Assembly: GCF_030068605.1 (NCBI RefSeq)
Contig: NZ_JASJOU010000001.1
Location: 1,240,001 to 1,304,000, forward strand
DNA length: 64,000 nt
Direction of reading: 5' to 3'
DNA from: Xanthocytophaga agilis
GTDB taxonomy: Bacteria > Bacteroidota > Bacteroidia > Cytophagales > 172606-1
The notes below the pieces were generated by a model that worked only from the letters and a program-made list of their open reading frames with translations, was not told the DNA's origin and searched no databases. Made by a program: the position numbers and the translations under genes. Positions 53,189 through 62,884 of the stretch are shown here, one piece after another (positions within the stretch are counted from its first letter, which is position 1; each line of letters opens with the position of its first letter).

Positions 53189-54187
53189 ATGCAACCTAAC
53201 ACCATTCGCTGGGGTATTCTCGGATGTGGCAAAATCGCCCGCAAGTTTGCCTCTGATCTGCAATTTGTGAACAATGCACAACTTATTGCTGTCGCCTCAC
53301 GTAGCCAGTCAACAGCAGATGCTTTTGCAAGAGAGTTTCCAGCCAAATACAAACACAATTCCTATGAAGCCCTGGTTCAGAATCCGGAAGTGGATGTGAT
53401 ATACATTGCTACACCTCATGTATATCACTATGAACACACCCTACTCTGCCTCAATCATAGTAAGGCTGTACTTTGTGAAAAACCCTTTGCGATTAATAAC
53501 CATCAGGTAAAAGAAATGATTGCTCTGGCTCAGGACAAGAAAGTTTTTCTGATGGAAGCTTTATGGACCAAATTTCTCCCCCACTTTCAAAAACTAAATC
53601 AGATCATTGCAGAGGGGCAAATCGGTGAAATACGTTCTGTTATTGCCGATTTTGGATTTCTGCCTCCTTACAATCCGGAAGGACGCCTGTTTGATCCCAA
53701 TCTGGGTGGTGGTTCACTACTGGATATTGGTATTTATCCTGTATTTCTGGCACTCTCTCTGTTAGGCAAACCTCAGTCTATCCAGGCAATTATGACACCT
53801 GCTCCTACTGGTGTAGACGAACAATGTGCCATCACCTTCGTGCATGACAATCATACGATCTCTCAACTTTTCTCTACCCTGGCCTCTTTCACAGGTACGG
53901 AGGCTGTCATTCATGGTAGTAAAGGCCGCATCCGACTTACTTCCAGATTTTATGCCACAACAGCAACCTTACAGTTTTATCTGGATACTCCGAGCTCTCA
54001 GAAAGAGCTATTTAATCAGAAAATAGATGGATTCGGGTATCAGTATGAAGCACAACATGTAGTAGACTGCCTTCAGAAAGGGCTTACAGAAAGTCCAATT
54101 ATGACTTTTGCAGATTCCATTCTCCTCATTGAGACACTTGACGAAATTCGCCGCATGGCAGGAATAAAGTACCATTGGGATGCATAA
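53189..54187 (+). CDS. Gfo/Idh/MocA family oxidoreductase
   Basis: A 332-residue NAD(P)-dependent oxidoreductase from the ATG at 53189, where the Rossmann fold starts (IRWGILGCGKIARKFASDLQ). An upstream ATG at 53090 would add 33 basic residues and cannot be excluded. The family motif VLCEKPFAIN follows the Rossmann domain. The C-terminal substrate domain has GGGSLLDIGIYPVFLALSLL. The substrate is probably a sugar or sugar derivative. It follows the regulator gene by about 115 bases and may be independent. Confidence 0.85.
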   Translation: MQPNTIRWGILGCGKIARKFASDLQFVNNAQLIAVASRSQSTADAFAREFPAKYKHNSYEALVQNPEVDVIYIATPHVYHYEHTLLCLNHSKAVLCEKPFAINNHQVKEMIALAQDKKVFLMEALWTKFLPHFQKLNQIIAEGQIGEIRSVIADFGFLPPYNPEGRLFDPNLGGGSLLDIGIYPVFLALSLLGKPQSIQAIMTPAPTGVDEQCAITFVHDNHTISQLFSTLASFTGTEAVIHGSKGRIRLTSRFYATTATLQFYLDTPSSQKELFNQKIDGFGYQYEAQHVVDCLQKGLTESPIMTFADSILLIETLDEIRRMAGIKYHWDA

Positions 54188-54290
54188 AGAGCTAAGAACT
54201 CTTTTATTGGTATCTGAACAAACCACTTTCAAAAACATAGGGCAAATAAGGATTGGGACATGATTTGTTTCGCAGAAAAGTAAATTTCAG

Positions 54291-54320
54291 TTCGTTTTTT
54301 CACAAAAATTACTATTTTTG
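54291..54320 (+). promoter_or_regulatory. promoter of the dipeptidase gene
   Basis: TTCG at 54291-54294, an 18-nt spacer and TATTTTTG at 54313-54320 fit the Bacteroidota pattern. The leader to the ATG at 54364 is about 38 nt. Confidence 0.5.
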
Positions 54321-54363
54321 GAGACAAGCCATACCTTTTACCTAACCAAACAACCTTATCCTG

Positions 54364-55587
54364 ATGAAAAACCTTTTACTTGGTCTTTTATTTTTATCCT
54401 GTGCTGCCATCGCACAAAAGAAACAGCCAACAGACGAGGAACTTCGGCAAAAAGCAGATCAGATAGCTCACAAATACATTTTGACAGATGGACACGTAGA
54501 TCTCCCCTACCGCCTGAAAGTAAAGCAGTTCAAACTGGAACGTGAATACATGGGAATCCCCATAGAAACTAAAGAAGGGGATTTCGACTATGTACGTGCA
54601 AAAAAAGGAGGTTTGTCTGCCCCTTTTATGTCTATCTACATCCCTTCCAGCTACCAGAAGACAGGTAATGAAAAAGTGCTGGCCGATTCATTAATTGATA
54701 TGATACAGGCTATCATCAAAGCCCATCCGGATAAATTTGCGGAAGGCCGTACTCCACAACAGGTTGACGAAAACTTTAAGAAAGGTCTCATTTCTCTTCC
54801 AATGGGTATGGAAAATGGTGCTCCTATTCTGGAATTGAAAGATGTGAAATATTATTATGACAAAGGAATCCGTTACATTACCCTTACTCACGGTAAAGAT
54901 AATCATATCTGTGATTCATCGTATGATAGTACCTATACATGGAAAGGACTAAGTCCTTATGGTAAGGATGTGGTAAAGGAAATGAACCGTGTGGGTATCA
55001 TGGTAGATATTTCACACGTTTCGGATGATTCTTTTTATCAGGCTATTGAATTATCTAAAGTCCCCTGTATCGCTTCACACTCTTCCTGTCGATTCTATAC
55101 ACCTGGTTTCAAACGAAACATGTCAGATGACATGATCAAAGCCCTGGCAAAAAAGGGAGGTGTGATTCAAATCAACTTCGGCACTTCGTTTCTGGATGAA
55201 AAAGCCAGATTGGACGTAGACGAGAAACGCAAAAAGCTACAGGCTATTCTGACTGAAAAGAATCTAAAATTCAGTGATGAAGCAGCCAAACCAGTAATAG
55301 AAGAATTCCGCAAACAGAACCCAACGCTGTATGCGGATGTTGAGAAGGTAGCCGACCATATCGAACACGTCATCAAGGTAGCCGGTGTGGATTATGTAGG
55401 TATTGGTTCTGACTATGATGGTGTCGGTGATTCACTTCCGACAGGGCTGAAAGATGTATCCCAGTATCCTAACCTGATTTATGTGTTGCTCAAACGAGGC
55501 TACACAGAAAAAGATATTGCTAAAATTATGTATCAGAATGTATGGCGTGTATGGAAAAAAGTACAGGCTGGTGCTGAAAAATCCTGA
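54364..55587 (+). CDS. membrane (renal-type) dipeptidase, peptidase M19
   Basis: A 407-residue exported zinc dipeptidase. The signal peptide (MKNLLLGLLFLSCAAIAQ) could be SPI or a lipobox with Cys13. Metal ligands are seen as His44/Asp46 (DGHVDLP), the bridging Glu150 (MGMENG), His218 (DISHVSD) and His239 (ASHSSCR), and GIGSDYDG supplies the substrate-side Asp. It hydrolyses dipeptides, including some D-amino-acid forms, in the periplasm. It stands between two hairpins, with its own promoter. Confidence 0.93.
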   Translation: MKNLLLGLLFLSCAAIAQKKQPTDEELRQKADQIAHKYILTDGHVDLPYRLKVKQFKLEREYMGIPIETKEGDFDYVRAKKGGLSAPFMSIYIPSSYQKTGNEKVLADSLIDMIQAIIKAHPDKFAEGRTPQQVDENFKKGLISLPMGMENGAPILELKDVKYYYDKGIRYITLTHGKDNHICDSSYDSTYTWKGLSPYGKDVVKEMNRVGIMVDISHVSDDSFYQAIELSKVPCIASHSSCRFYTPGFKRNMSDDMIKALAKKGGVIQINFGTSFLDEKARLDVDEKRKKLQAILTEKNLKFSDEAAKPVIEEFRKQNPTLYADVEKVADHIEHVIKVAGVDYVGIGSDYDGVGDSLPTGLKDVSQYPNLIYVLLKRGYTEKDIAKIMYQNVWRVWKKVQAGAEKS

Positions 55588-55606
55588 TTATCTGATAGTA
55601 TCTCTC

Positions 55607-55638
55607 ACCTCCTGATGTTGTCAATCGCATCAGGAGGT
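55607..55638 (+). terminator. hairpin after the dipeptidase gene
   Basis: ACCTCCTGATG at 55607-55617 is complemented exactly at 55628-55638 with a 10-nt loop. No T-run follows, so termination may be weak. Confidence 0.5.
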
Positions 55639-55671
55639 ATGTAAAGTATACAAACCAACTACAATTATTAC

Positions 55672-56151
55672 ATGAAACAGGAACTCTTTGCCTTTTTTGA
55701 AAAATATCATCTCCAAACCAGACGTAAGGTAATGATCTTACTTAGCCTGGCAGTCATTGCCTCCTTACTTGCAACTGGAATCATCCTTGCTAAAGGCCTG
55801 GATAATGCATTATCTACCCCCCATCTCTTTATTGCTATAGTACTGGATGTGGTCTTTATAGGTTTTCTGCTCTTTAAGACCAAACAAATATCTGCCAATA
55901 TCAAACGTATCAAAGAAGTTCTGCACCAAAATACATATGCGGTAAAGACCATTCAGCTTTACAGAAAAGGAAAAAAAGATAGCTATGAGGGAATCTCATA
56001 CTACATGAAAATCAGCATTATAGATACATTTGGCTCCATGATTGAATACTATCTGGATGAATTTCATCAGAATGAGCACTTGTTTAATGAAGGTATTTCT
56101 GTTTTTTCCCAAGCCTATCCGGAAGTAAAGATCATGCACTTTGCAGATTAA
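55672..56151 (+). CDS. membrane protein of unknown function (159 aa)
   Basis: Two membrane helices near 18-40 and 50-68 are followed by a cytoplasmic or extracytoplasmic domain of about 90 residues. No motif recognised. It ends 5 bases before the next small membrane protein gene, and the two probably form an operon. Confidence 0.55.
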   Translation: MKQELFAFFEKYHLQTRRKVMILLSLAVIASLLATGIILAKGLDNALSTPHLFIAIVLDVVFIGFLLFKTKQISANIKRIKEVLHQNTYAVKTIQLYRKGKKDSYEGISYYMKISIIDTFGSMIEYYLDEFHQNEHLFNEGISVFSQAYPEVKIMHFAD

Positions 56152-56156
56152 ATAAC

Positions 56157-56696
56157 ATGTTCTGGAACACTAAATCACGTATAGATTATTTCCTTATTCC
56201 TTATGAGAGGCATATCATTTATACAAAGTTATCTCCTGAAGAAATGGAGAAGCGATTTTATGACAAGACTACTGCTCCAACGCCATCCATGTTTACCCAT
56301 ATAGCATATACAATACAAGAAGACTATGAAGGTGAGTTTTATACCAATGGTTTCTATATGCAAGCAATAAGTAGGGGAAGAAATCAGCCGCTTTTGGTAT
56401 TTTCAGGAAAAATACAGGAATATCAAAACCAGACAAAGATTATTCTTACTATTGAATTTCAACCACTTGCCAAAATTATATTTTATCTATTCTTCTTTGG
56501 TTTGACTTTTCTTTTTATGGCTGCTACCATATCTGCCATCAAAAATGGTGGAGAAGGCTGGAAAGCAGCTATAGGGATAGGATTTATTAATATAGTTCTA
56601 GTCTTAATATTCAAAACGTCAAGTTCTATTGGGCTGTCTGATATCAAAAAATTGTTTGAGGCGGAAAAACTACCTGAAAAACAGAATCCACAATAA
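56157..56696 (+). CDS. membrane protein of unknown function (179 aa)
   Basis: A soluble N-terminal part of about 105 residues with strand-rich sequence (YEGEFYTNGFYMQAISRGRN) is followed by helices near 106-125 and 138-152 and a charged tail. Not recognised. The gene is closely linked to the preceding small membrane protein, 5 bases apart, which suggests a shared role. Confidence 0.55.
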   Translation: MFWNTKSRIDYFLIPYERHIIYTKLSPEEMEKRFYDKTTAPTPSMFTHIAYTIQEDYEGEFYTNGFYMQAISRGRNQPLLVFSGKIQEYQNQTKIILTIEFQPLAKIIFYLFFFGLTFLFMAATISAIKNGGEGWKAAIGIGFINIVLVLIFKTSSSIGLSDIKKLFEAEKLPEKQNPQ

Positions 56697-56739
56697 TACC
56701 TTTACAACACTTTGTTTTTGATTTTATACAACTGCCGCC

Positions 56740-57753
56740 ATGTACCCATTCAAAAAATTCTTATCTATTCTCTCAGGTGTACTACTTGCCGGTTCAGCTC
56801 TCTCCCAAACAAATTATCCAACCATTGGCAAAGTAGTACGCATAGACCCCAAACTTGACAATCTGCTTGGCAAAGAAGCAAAAATAGAAGTACTGGCTTC
56901 CGGATTTGTCTGGACAGAAGGACCTGTCTGGGTAAAAGAAGGAAGTTACCTATTATTTAATGATATTCCACCCAATACACTCTTTAAATGGAAAGAAGAG
57001 GAAGGCATTACTTCTTTTCTGAAACCCTCTGGCTATACAGGAATAGGCCGATATAGCAATGAACCTGGCAGCAATGGATTAATCCTCAATCAAAAAGGAG
57101 AACTTATTGCTTGTGAACATGGAGACCGACGGGTTTCTCTCATGCCTCTTTCTGGTGGGGGTAAACGGACTCTGGCAGATAACTATCAGGGTAAACGATT
57201 TAATAGTCCCAATGACGTAGTTCAGAAGTCGGATGGCAGCTATTACTTTACAGATCCTCCCTATGGATTGCCTCAGCAGGAAAATGACCCATCGCGTGAG
57301 ACATCTATCTGTGGTGTATACAGAATCTCACCAGATGGGAAGGTAAGTTTATTGATTTCTGATCTGACCCGACCTAACGGCCTTGCTTTTTCACCTGATG
57401 AAAAGATATTGTATGTAGCCCAGTCTGATCCACAGAAAGCTATTATTATGGCCTATCCTGTCCTTAAAGACGGCAATCTGGGTAAAGGCAAACTATTCTT
57501 TGATGCCACAGCCAATGTTAGTACCATGAAAGGTCTTCCGGATGGCTTAAAAGTAGACAGAAATGGGAATCTATTTGCTACAGGCCCAGGAGGAGTAATG
57601 GTACTGAGCCCTGAAGGTACATTGCTGGGACGCATTGATACAGGTGAAGCCACCGCTAACTGTGCCTTTGGTGATGATGGCTCTACACTCTACATCACAG
57701 CCGATATGTATTTGTGTCGGATTAAAACAAAAACAAAAGGAGTAGGATTTTAA
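56740..57753 (+). CDS. SMP-30/gluconolactonase/LRE family protein, exported
   Basis: A 337-residue beta-propeller enzyme with a signal peptide (MYPFKKFLSILSGVLLAGSA then LSQ). Metal and active-site positions of the family are visible: WTEGPVWVKEGSYLLFNDIP (Glu), NSPNDVV and YYFTDPPYG, and RPNGLAFSPDEKILYVAQSD. It probably hydrolyses a sugar lactone such as gluconolactone in the periplasm. The gene stands alone and ends at a hairpin. Confidence 0.9.
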   Translation: MYPFKKFLSILSGVLLAGSALSQTNYPTIGKVVRIDPKLDNLLGKEAKIEVLASGFVWTEGPVWVKEGSYLLFNDIPPNTLFKWKEEEGITSFLKPSGYTGIGRYSNEPGSNGLILNQKGELIACEHGDRRVSLMPLSGGGKRTLADNYQGKRFNSPNDVVQKSDGSYYFTDPPYGLPQQENDPSRETSICGVYRISPDGKVSLLISDLTRPNGLAFSPDEKILYVAQSDPQKAIIMAYPVLKDGNLGKGKLFFDATANVSTMKGLPDGLKVDRNGNLFATGPGGVMVLSPEGTLLGRIDTGEATANCAFGDDGSTLYITADMYLCRIKTKTKGVGF

Positions 57754-57766
57754 ACCATACTAAAAA

Positions 57767-57810
57767 ATAAAGTTCCTACACAATCACAAAAGTTAGTATA
57801 GGGACTTTAT
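57767..57810. terminator. hairpin between the SMP-30 and AI-2E genes
   Basis: ATAAAGT and ACTTTAT end a stem with a few mismatches (57767-57778 with 57797-57810). A/T-rich sequence on both sides suits two convergent genes. Confidence 0.55.
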
Positions 57811-57843
57811 TTCAAATATCTTTAACTCCTGAGCTTATCAATC

Positions 57844-59025
57844 CTACTTAGTGTCTTTCTTCGGGTCAGGGGCAACTACCTCTTTTACATCTTCTACGAT
57901 TTCTTCTACTTCTTCTTTTACTGCCTCTACAGCTTCTACAATTACAGTTTGTACTTTCAGGTGTTCTTCAGGCACTTCTCCCAACAAGAATCCCCATGCT
58001 TCCATACCTGGAATATTGTCAAAAATAACCTTAAACATAGCAGTAAACGGAATAGCCAGGATCATTCCGGGAGCGCCCCATAATAATCCACCCATAATCA
58101 GAGCAATTACTGTTGCCAGGGAATTGACACTTACTTTCGAACCCACAATACGGGGAGTAATAAAATTACCTTCCAGAAACTGTACAACAGTAAACACAGC
58201 AGATACACCTACTGCGTACCAGAGAGAGTCTTTGGTCAGAATAGCCATTAAAATAGGTAATATCGAACCTATCACAATACCTATATAAGGAATCACATTA
58301 AGAAGAGCTGCCAGAATACCGAAAAACAAGGCGTGTTGTATACCTAGAATTAATAATCCCAGGGTATTCAAGGTAGCAATGATAGACATCACAAACACTA
58401 ACCCTACCAGATAGTTACGCACCACATCGCGCACCTTGATGAGTATATACAGAATATGCGTTTCTGAAGCAGACGAAAAAAGACGATCCAGAAACTTTCT
58501 GAGAAAGTTTCTATAGTATAATAGAAAGAAAATATATACAGGCACCAGTCCTAGATTAGTAAAGGCATTGGACACAACAGATAAAAGGTTTCCTACAATT
58601 TGTCCGCTGGAATCGGTGAGCATCTGTGCATTTTTCTCGAGCCAGTCGGCCTGCTCTTTTTTTCGAACACCAAATTCTGTACGTACCCAGATTTGCGCAT
58701 CATTAAAAAGTTTGAGAAACTTCTTTTGCAGATCAGGTAAGATATCCGCAAAATCTGTAAGCTGAACTACTATGCCCATGAGTATTCCAACTACCACAAT
58801 CACCAGTAAAATCAAACACAGTGTAATTGCCAGTACACGTGGCACCCTCCAGGTTTCCAGCCGGACACACAACGGATGAAGCAGTAAAGCAAATAAAAGT
58901 GAGAAGCAAATTGGAATCAGCATTCCTGACATTTGGACCAAAAAAATCCACAATAAGGCAATGCTAATGAGTATAAAAGTAATCTTAGCATAGATTGGAA
59001 GCTGCACTGCGCGAGGGTTCTCCAT
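57844..59025 (-). CDS. AI-2E family transporter (PerM/YdgG type)
   Basis: A 393-residue membrane protein with about eight helices. The family pattern is two N-terminal helices, a coiled region near 95-140, then the conserved core with ALLNVIPYIGIVIGSILPIL plus FLEGNFITPRIVGSKVSVNS and LWGAPGMILAIPFTAM. A very acidic helical tail (EAVEAVKEEVEEIVEDVKEV) is unusual in length. Family members act as AI-2 exporters or sodium/proton antiporters, so the substrate is open. Confidence 0.9.
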   Translation of the reverse strand: MENPRAVQLPIYAKITFILISIALLWIFLVQMSGMLIPICFSLLFALLLHPLCVRLETWRVPRVLAITLCLILLVIVVVGILMGIVVQLTDFADILPDLQKKFLKLFNDAQIWVRTEFGVRKKEQADWLEKNAQMLTDSSGQIVGNLLSVVSNAFTNLGLVPVYIFFLLYYRNFLRKFLDRLFSSASETHILYILIKVRDVVRNYLVGLVFVMSIIATLNTLGLLILGIQHALFFGILAALLNVIPYIGIVIGSILPILMAILTKDSLWYAVGVSAVFTVVQFLEGNFITPRIVGSKVSVNSLATVIALIMGGLLWGAPGMILAIPFTAMFKVIFDNIPGMEAWGFLLGEVPEEHLKVQTVIVEAVEAVKEEVEEIVEDVKEVVAPDPKKDTK

Positions 59026-59196
59026 AAAAATTGTTCAGACAGACAATAAAAAGTTAAATGCAAAGTTGTTAATTCGCTTTGATAAATACAGCAGAAACTG
59101 TTTGAAATAGGTGTAAAATAAAAAATACCTGATTCTCATTGTCTCTTTTATTGAAAAATTTAATCATTTCTGCAAGTGAGTTTTAAATCCGAAAAA

Positions 59197-60048
59197 ATGC
59201 TGAAATATAAAGTTATTTCGCTCTTATTATCTCTTAAAGTTTTACTTTGCAACTGTCACTATGAAAAGCGCGAAAGTGGTTTTGAAACTGGCACCCGTAA
59301 TTATAAAGTTACAAAAATAGGCCAGCTTCCTGAAATAATCAGCGAAAGTTCCGGACTTGCCACCGATAGTATTCCTACAGTACTCTGGACACATAATGAC
59401 GGAGGATCTCCAGCCGATATTTTTCAGGTCACCGATAAAGGGAAACTTCTGCAAAAAATCCGACTGAAAGGTATTCATAATCATGACTGGGAAGACATAA
59501 CAATTGATAAACAAGGCAGCATTTACATCGGAGATTTTGGCAATAATAACAATCGACGGAAAAACCTGGCCATTTTTAAAGTAAACCCACGACATCCGGA
59601 AAAAATAGACAGTATTCGCTTCTCGTATGAAGATCAGACAGCTTTCCCTCCTGCTCCAGAAGATCGGAACTTTGACTGTGAAGCGTTTTTCTGGCATGCA
59701 GACAGCCTGTATCTGTTCTCCAAAAACCGAGGGAATAGAATTGAGAAAATGTATGTACTACCTGCTACACCCGGAAATCATATTGCCAGGATACGAAGCA
59801 CTGTCAAAATAAAGAGTATGGTAACTGCAGCTGATATGAATCCTTCTGGTACTCAGATGGCATTATTAACCTATGGAAAGGTATTTGTTTTTAACATTAA
59901 AAATCCGAATAACTTCTTTCAGGAGCCGTATGAATGTATTAAACTAGCCAGGAGCCAGGCTGAAGCACTCACCTACATTAATGATACCGATTTTATCATT
60001 AGCAACGAACAGGGATCTATGTATCGGGTGGAACGGAAAAAGAAATAG
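59197..60048 (+). CDS. lipoprotein-like beta-propeller protein
   Basis: A 283-residue protein from the ATG at 59197 (a GTG at 59176 is the alternative). The N-terminus has a hydrophobic signal with a possible lipobox (LLCNC). Repeated strands carry VLWTHNDGGSPADIFQV, HNHDWEDITIDKQGSIYIGD, FGNNNNRRKNLAIFKV and LTYINDTDFIISNEQGSMYR. This four-strand-blade pattern marks a Bacteroidota family of propeller proteins of unknown role. It is probably an envelope protein. Confidence 0.6.
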   Translation: MLKYKVISLLLSLKVLLCNCHYEKRESGFETGTRNYKVTKIGQLPEIISESSGLATDSIPTVLWTHNDGGSPADIFQVTDKGKLLQKIRLKGIHNHDWEDITIDKQGSIYIGDFGNNNNRRKNLAIFKVNPRHPEKIDSIRFSYEDQTAFPPAPEDRNFDCEAFFWHADSLYLFSKNRGNRIEKMYVLPATPGNHIARIRSTVKIKSMVTAADMNPSGTQMALLTYGKVFVFNIKNPNNFFQEPYECIKLARSQAEALTYINDTDFIISNEQGSMYRVERKKK

Positions 60049-60214
60049 CCTTATAGGATAAAAACTGTCACCTGTCAATTTTTTAACACCAGTCATCCTT
60101 TATACATAGCACATATCCCCTTTTATCGATAAGAATTCAATAAAAAGTTCTAACTTTTCCGAAAGCCACCAGAAGGCATTGATTTTGTAGTTATACTGTT
60201 TTTACAGCCTATAC

Positions 60215-61339
60215 ATGAAAGAAATCCGCAAAATTATAGAGCTTTATCAGCAAATCGATTTTTCACAACGCAAAGTAGCTCTGGCCACTGTAGTTCGGGT
60301 AGAAGGGTCTTCTTATCGTCGGCCAGGTGCAAAAATGTTAATTACAGACGACGGACGATGGGTTGGAGCAATTAGTGGAGGCTGTCTGGAAGGAGATGCA
60401 CTTCGCAAAGCCCGTCAGGTTATGCTCGATGGTAAACCGATGATGGTTACCTATGATACAATGAATGACGATGCAAATAGCCTTGGTGTCGGATTAGGCT
60501 GCAATGGTATCATTGATGTTTTTATTGAACCTATTGATCCGGATTATTTCCAAAAACACTCTCTCTATTTTTGGAAACAATGTGCCACTAACCGGACTGC
60601 ATTTATTGAAATCAAGGTAGTTAAAGCTCAAGAATCCTATACAGGTATTCGACACCTTATTCTGACAGATTCTGATTCTGACCCAGGCTTTATTAACTTT
60701 CCGGAAGAGGAACAACTTCGTCAGGCTATGAATCAAACCTGGCAATCCGGAAAATCACAGTTACTTACTTACGCATCTGACACGATAGAGGTATTTATCG
60801 AATCCATACAACCTGAAATTCAGCTAATCATCTTTGGGGGTGGTTATGATGTTCCTCCACTGGTGGAAATGGCAAAAGTACTGGGGTGGCATGTCACTGT
60901 TACAGAAGACTGTATTGCCCATGTAGCCCCCAAACGTTTTCCGGGTGCTGATGCAGTTTTACTTGTTGACAGAAATAACATTCTGTCCGAATTGTCTTTT
61001 ACAGAACGGACAGCAGCGGTATTGATGTCACATGGATACAAGTACGATAAAGCTATTCTGGAACAGTTACTTATATCGAATGTAGGTTACATAGGTGTGT
61101 TAGGACCACGTAAACGATATGAAAAAATGCTTGGAGAGTGGGAAGAAACAGATAAAACATTTGATGACAACCGACTCACTGAAGTTCATAGTCCGATAGG
61201 GCTTGAAATAGGTGCAGAAACACCCGATGAGATAGCTTTAGCAATTGTATCAGAAATACAGGCACACTTCCATAATAAGTCAGGTACTCCTCTTCGTTTT
61301 AAACAAGGGCCTATCCATGAAAGAATTCTAAATGGTTAA
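60215..61339 (+). CDS. XdhC/CoxI family molybdoenzyme maturation factor
   Basis: A 374-residue protein. N-terminal XdhC_CoxI domain: VVRVEGSSYRRPGAKMLITD, then SGGCLEGDALRKARQV with Cys57. A C-terminal Rossmann-like domain (about 195-345) contains IIFGGGYDVPPLVEMAKVLG. It binds the molybdenum cofactor, helps its sulfuration and inserts it into xanthine dehydrogenase-type enzymes. A MocA-type gene follows 99 bases later. The target enzyme gene is not in the window. Confidence 0.92.
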   Translation: MKEIRKIIELYQQIDFSQRKVALATVVRVEGSSYRRPGAKMLITDDGRWVGAISGGCLEGDALRKARQVMLDGKPMMVTYDTMNDDANSLGVGLGCNGIIDVFIEPIDPDYFQKHSLYFWKQCATNRTAFIEIKVVKAQESYTGIRHLILTDSDSDPGFINFPEEEQLRQAMNQTWQSGKSQLLTYASDTIEVFIESIQPEIQLIIFGGGYDVPPLVEMAKVLGWHVTVTEDCIAHVAPKRFPGADAVLLVDRNNILSELSFTERTAAVLMSHGYKYDKAILEQLLISNVGYIGVLGPRKRYEKMLGEWEETDKTFDDNRLTEVHSPIGLEIGAETPDEIALAIVSEIQAHFHNKSGTPLRFKQGPIHERILNG

Positions 61340-61438
61340 TTACAAAAAATGTTTTGATCTGTATTTATTTTTATATCTTCCTGAAAATAAAGCTACCATC
61401 TACCTTATGTAGCCCAACCGCTCTCAGCCATTATAATC

Positions 61439-62047
61439 ATGATAGGAATCTTACTTTTAGCCGCAGGTGCTTCTACCCGATTAGGACAGCCCAAACAACT
61501 TCTTCAGTTTCAGGGACAATCACTAATTGAGCGTAGCATTCAAACGATCCTTGCCCTTGATGTTACAGAACGTGTAGTTGTATTGGGAGCCCATGCCAAT
61601 GAGATTTCCTCAGAAATAGCCTCTCTACCCATTGAAACAATTATTAATCACAATTGGGATGAAGGAATGGCATCGTCCATACGTATGGGAGTTAACTATA
61701 TGCTGCAAAAGAAACCCAATCTGGAAGCGATAGTCCTTATGTTGTGTGATCAGCCTTTTGTTACTCCTGACCTACTCAATCAATTAATTCAAATTTATGA
61801 ACAAACGGCCGCTCCTATTGTGGCTTCATCGTATCAGGATGTTTTAGGAGTCCCTGCATTGTTTGCTCATGGTACTTTTTATAAACTACTTGCTCTAAAG
61901 GGAGATAAAGGTGCCCGCTCCATTATTCCGGATTATCAGGAATTACTTCAGTTTGTATCCTTTCCCAAAGGAGGCATAGACATTGACACCATCGAAGACT
62001 ACGAAAAATGGCTGGTTGCACCTCAGCAAAGTCCTGGAATTTATTAA
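61439..62047 (+). CDS. mocA: molybdenum cofactor nucleotidyltransferase (MocA-like)
   Basis: A 202-residue NTP transferase. The N-terminal motif LLLAAGASTRLGQPKQLLQF (5-24) with the GXXXRXGXPK loop binds CTP. WDEGMASSIRMGV and MLCDQPFVTPDLL are MocA hallmarks. It makes molybdopterin cytosine dinucleotide for xanthine dehydrogenase-class enzymes. It is probably co-expressed with the XdhC gene. CTP versus GTP specificity cannot be proved from this reading. Confidence 0.85.
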   Translation: MIGILLLAAGASTRLGQPKQLLQFQGQSLIERSIQTILALDVTERVVVLGAHANEISSEIASLPIETIINHNWDEGMASSIRMGVNYMLQKKPNLEAIVLMLCDQPFVTPDLLNQLIQIYEQTAAPIVASSYQDVLGVPALFAHGTFYKLLALKGDKGARSIIPDYQELLQFVSFPKGGIDIDTIEDYEKWLVAPQQSPGIY

Positions 62048-62168
62048 TTTTTCCTCATCTCCTGTTCTCTTTCTCAGATAATTTTATCTGGAAAAGTTTA
62101 CAGGATACATTCTGATATGATGTAATCCTTTAACTTGCAGCCAGAAAATATTCAGGATTTCATCGTTT

Positions 62169-62828
62169 ATGAAAAAATATATACTCTGGCTATGGATACT
62201 GGGCACAGCCTGTACCTCATCCCCTCAAACAACCGAAGATAACTCAACTACACAGGATACCATAGTCACAACAATAGACACAGTATCCTCAACACCGACA
62301 GACTCAGAAACTGACAAAAGTCTGGGATATCGTGCTGAGCTGGACGGAGATTTTGATGGAGACGGCCAAAAAGAAAAGCTGCAGGAGCATTATGTAAGTC
62401 GTACTACAGGACAGGAGCTAAGCAAAAAATATCCTGAAATCGAATTTGATAGCCTTGTTGGCCTTGTCATCAGCAGACATCCCAAAGTATATTTATCATC
62501 TACCAATTCTGCAATCAAAGATCTATCTATTTCTGATCACGACCAATTATTTGGTATTACGCAACTGATCAATGAAGGTGATTTGAATGGAGATGGCACA
62601 GATGAAATTTCCTACATTATTGACTATGCAGACTACTCCAACGTGAACCGATTCTATATCTATACATACAAAGATAGTGAGTGGAAAGAGATAGCGAACT
62701 TTGAGATACGTGAATGGCAACTGGAAGATCAGAAACCATTGTTCACCAAAAATCCGGATGGTACCATTACAGCCAAAACATTTGATGAGGAGGCTAACGA
62801 AGTAGAAAAAAAAATTCAGTTAAAATAG
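62169..62828 (+). CDS. lipoprotein with calcium-binding-like DxDGDG repeats
   Basis: A 219-residue lipoprotein (MKKYILWLWILGTAC; lipobox Cys15) with a Thr/Ser/Asp-rich linker. Two EF-hand or dockerin-like loops are visible, ELDGDFDGDGQKEKL and NEGDLNGDGTDEISY. This loop pair resembles FG-GAP/VCBS-type blades. It is possibly a surface protein binding calcium. No partner is evident. Confidence 0.65.
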   Translation: MKKYILWLWILGTACTSSPQTTEDNSTTQDTIVTTIDTVSSTPTDSETDKSLGYRAELDGDFDGDGQKEKLQEHYVSRTTGQELSKKYPEIEFDSLVGLVISRHPKVYLSSTNSAIKDLSISDHDQLFGITQLINEGDLNGDGTDEISYIIDYADYSNVNRFYIYTYKDSEWKEIANFEIREWQLEDQKPLFTKNPDGTITAKTFDEEANEVEKKIQLK

Positions 62829-62884
62829 AGTTTAGGACAAATTAGAACACACTCGTAGTAATAGCGATTAAAATACCTCATACA

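Noticed and set aside
60181-60214. A TGATTTTG box as the xdhC promoter
   Set aside because: The box lacks the TA start of the consensus and no -33 element was seen at the right distance.
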